Source of the DNA: Candidatus Helarchaeota archaeon
Lineage (GTDB): Archaea; Asgardarchaeota; Lokiarchaeia; Helarchaeales; RDOG01
Direction of reading: 5' to 3'
NCBI GenBank assembly: GCA_019058315.1
Contig: JAHPZH010000003.1
Coordinates: 1 to 41,568 of the forward strand
Length of the DNA stretch: 41,568 nucleotides
Shown in pieces: positions 40,965-41,568 of this stretch. The first letter of the stretch is position 1, and every line of letters begins with the position of its first letter. The notes beneath the pieces are model-generated. The model searched no databases and was not told where the DNA came from. It worked only from the letters and a program-made list of their open reading frames with translations. Position numbers and translations under genes: made by a program.

Positions 40965-41568
40965 ATGCGTAATATCTACTTAAAGATAGCTCTTTGTGGT
41001 AATGAAAAAGTTGGCAAAACTGCAATTGCCAAACAATATTCAGAAAATAACTTTTTAGATAATTATAAAATGACCATAGCATCGGATTTTATTACAAAAG
41101 ACATTACAATTGGCAATTTTCCCATAAAATTACAGATTTGGGATTTTGGTGGATCAGATAGATTTGCAGATTTACGCCCTATGTATTATAAGGGTTTAAA
41201 AGGAGCTGTATTTATATTTGATCTGGGAAATAGACAGTCATTTGAAAATCTAGATAAATGGTTTAACGAAGTAAGACCTGATGAAAAAGGAGCAAAATAC
41301 ATTATAGTTGGAAATAAGAGTGATTTGATAGAACGCAAAGTGACAACTGATGAAGGAAGGAATTATGCTTCAAAACGAAACACTGATTATTTTGAAATTT
41401 CCGCTAAAACTGGAGATAATATTGCTCAAGCATTTGAAACATTAGCAGAAAAAATAATAGCACCTTTAGTTGAAGCAGTAAAACCGACTATTCTTGCAAC
41501 TGAACCAGTAACCACTACTCCCGAGCCGGTAACTACTACACCCGAACCGGTGACGACTACTCCCGAGC
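40965..41568 (+). CDS. Rab-like small GTPase with P/T repeat tail (partial)
   Basis: The first 201 codons are visible. P-loop GNEKVGKTA (12-20), G3 WDFGGSD (59-65), NKSD (117-120) and SAKTG (146-150), followed from residue 180 by EPVTTTP units. The G3 motif has Ser64 where Rab, Ras and Arf have the catalytic Gln, so GTP hydrolysis may be slow or need a helper. Switch I (DNYKMTIAS) keeps the threonine. The tail is cut by the window edge; a longer C-terminal part is expected. GGAGAG lies upstream of the ATG. Confidence 0.8.
   Translation, partial: MRNIYLKIALCGNEKVGKTAIAKQYSENNFLDNYKMTIASDFITKDITIGNFPIKLQIWDFGGSDRFADLRPMYYKGLKGAVFIFDLGNRQSFENLDKWFNEVRPDEKGAKYIIVGNKSDLIERKVTTDEGRNYASKRNTDYFEISAKTGDNIAQAFETLAEKIIAPLVEAVKPTILATEPVTTTPEPVTTTPEPVTTTPE
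41502..41568 (+). repeat. 21-bp coding tandem repeat (EPVTTTP units)
   Basis: Three complete 21-bp units (41502-41522, 41523-41543, 41544-41564), each encoding EPVTTTP, and the beginning of a fourth before the window ends. The array may be longer. Its bases vary mainly at codon third positions, so the protein repeat is under selection or fairly old. Confidence 0.85.

Noticed and set aside
41502..41568. Tandem repeat as a CRISPR array
   Set aside because: The 21-bp units are contiguous without spacers and encode EPVTTTP in the reading frame of the GTPase.

Overview
The window reads as a chromosomal segment of an Asgard archaeon, most likely Lokiarchaeia-like. The DNA is very AT-rich. Ribosome-binding sites of the GGAGG/GGTGAT type sit close to ATG, GTG and TTG starts. 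Eukaryote-like signature genes are present: a longin-like domain fused to a Rab-type GTPase, a Rag/Gtr-type GTPase with an HKFD motif, a Rab-type GTPase with a Pro/Thr repeat tail, and two proteins sharing a longin/roadblock-like domain. No rRNA, tRNA, CRISPR array, insertion sequence or transposase was seen. The assignment is inference from protein content; no database was used.

Left part (about 1-20.1 kb) is an accessory, defence-like island. It holds three HEPN-type proteins with intact Rx4H motifs (2259-2765, 2873-3853, 18903-19541) and one degenerate HEPN-like zinc-ribbon protein (10811-11959), the latter next to a minimal CHAT caspase-like protease (12001-12510). It also holds a P-loop kinase, a winged-helix/PLD-like protein, an OB-fold + HD (YhaM-type) nuclease, a small zinc protein, two Cas4-like nucleases with four cysteines, and a NucS-like PD-(D/E)XK nuclease. 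A minus-strand operon encodes two AlbA_2 (Schlafen-type) proteins and an AAA-DUF4435 fusion that resembles a fused PARIS (AriA-AriB) effector. The island ends with a minimal RNase III. Gene fragments mark rearrangement: a 5' piece of the RNase III gene at 12539, a 3' piece of the kinase gene at 18701, and what looks like the tail of an acyl-CoA dehydrogenase at 19542-19619. These fit a tandem duplication of a kinase...RNase III unit that was later interrupted by the AAA/AlbA/NucS cassette.

Middle part (20.1-26.7 kb) is mostly ordinary housekeeping: a methyltransferase, two paralogous proteins of unknown function flanking an enoyl-CoA hydratase, a GNAT acetyltransferase, a two-block hexapeptide-repeat protein, and an IMP dehydrogenase-like protein with a divergent catalytic loop.

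The 26.7-32.0 kb part is a small-GTPase / longin neighbourhood: a TPR protein ending in a longin-like domain lies directly downstream of a longin-Rab fusion. Diverging from them are an ArsR-type regulator, preceded by a perfect 17-bp palindrome, and a Rag-like GTPase. A single-domain longin-like protein paired with a membrane protein follows.

Right part (32.1-41.6 kb) is rich in redox and fatty-acyl genes: two paralogous CxxC glutaredoxin-like proteins, an HdrB/GlpC-like CCG-domain protein, a thioredoxin-like protein, two tiny rubredoxin-like proteins, an acyl-CoA dehydrogenase in an operon with a flavin NAD(P)H oxidoreductase, a GyrI-like protein, a hotdog thioesterase and a zinc alcohol dehydrogenase. 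The window ends inside a Rab-like GTPase gene with a repeat tail.
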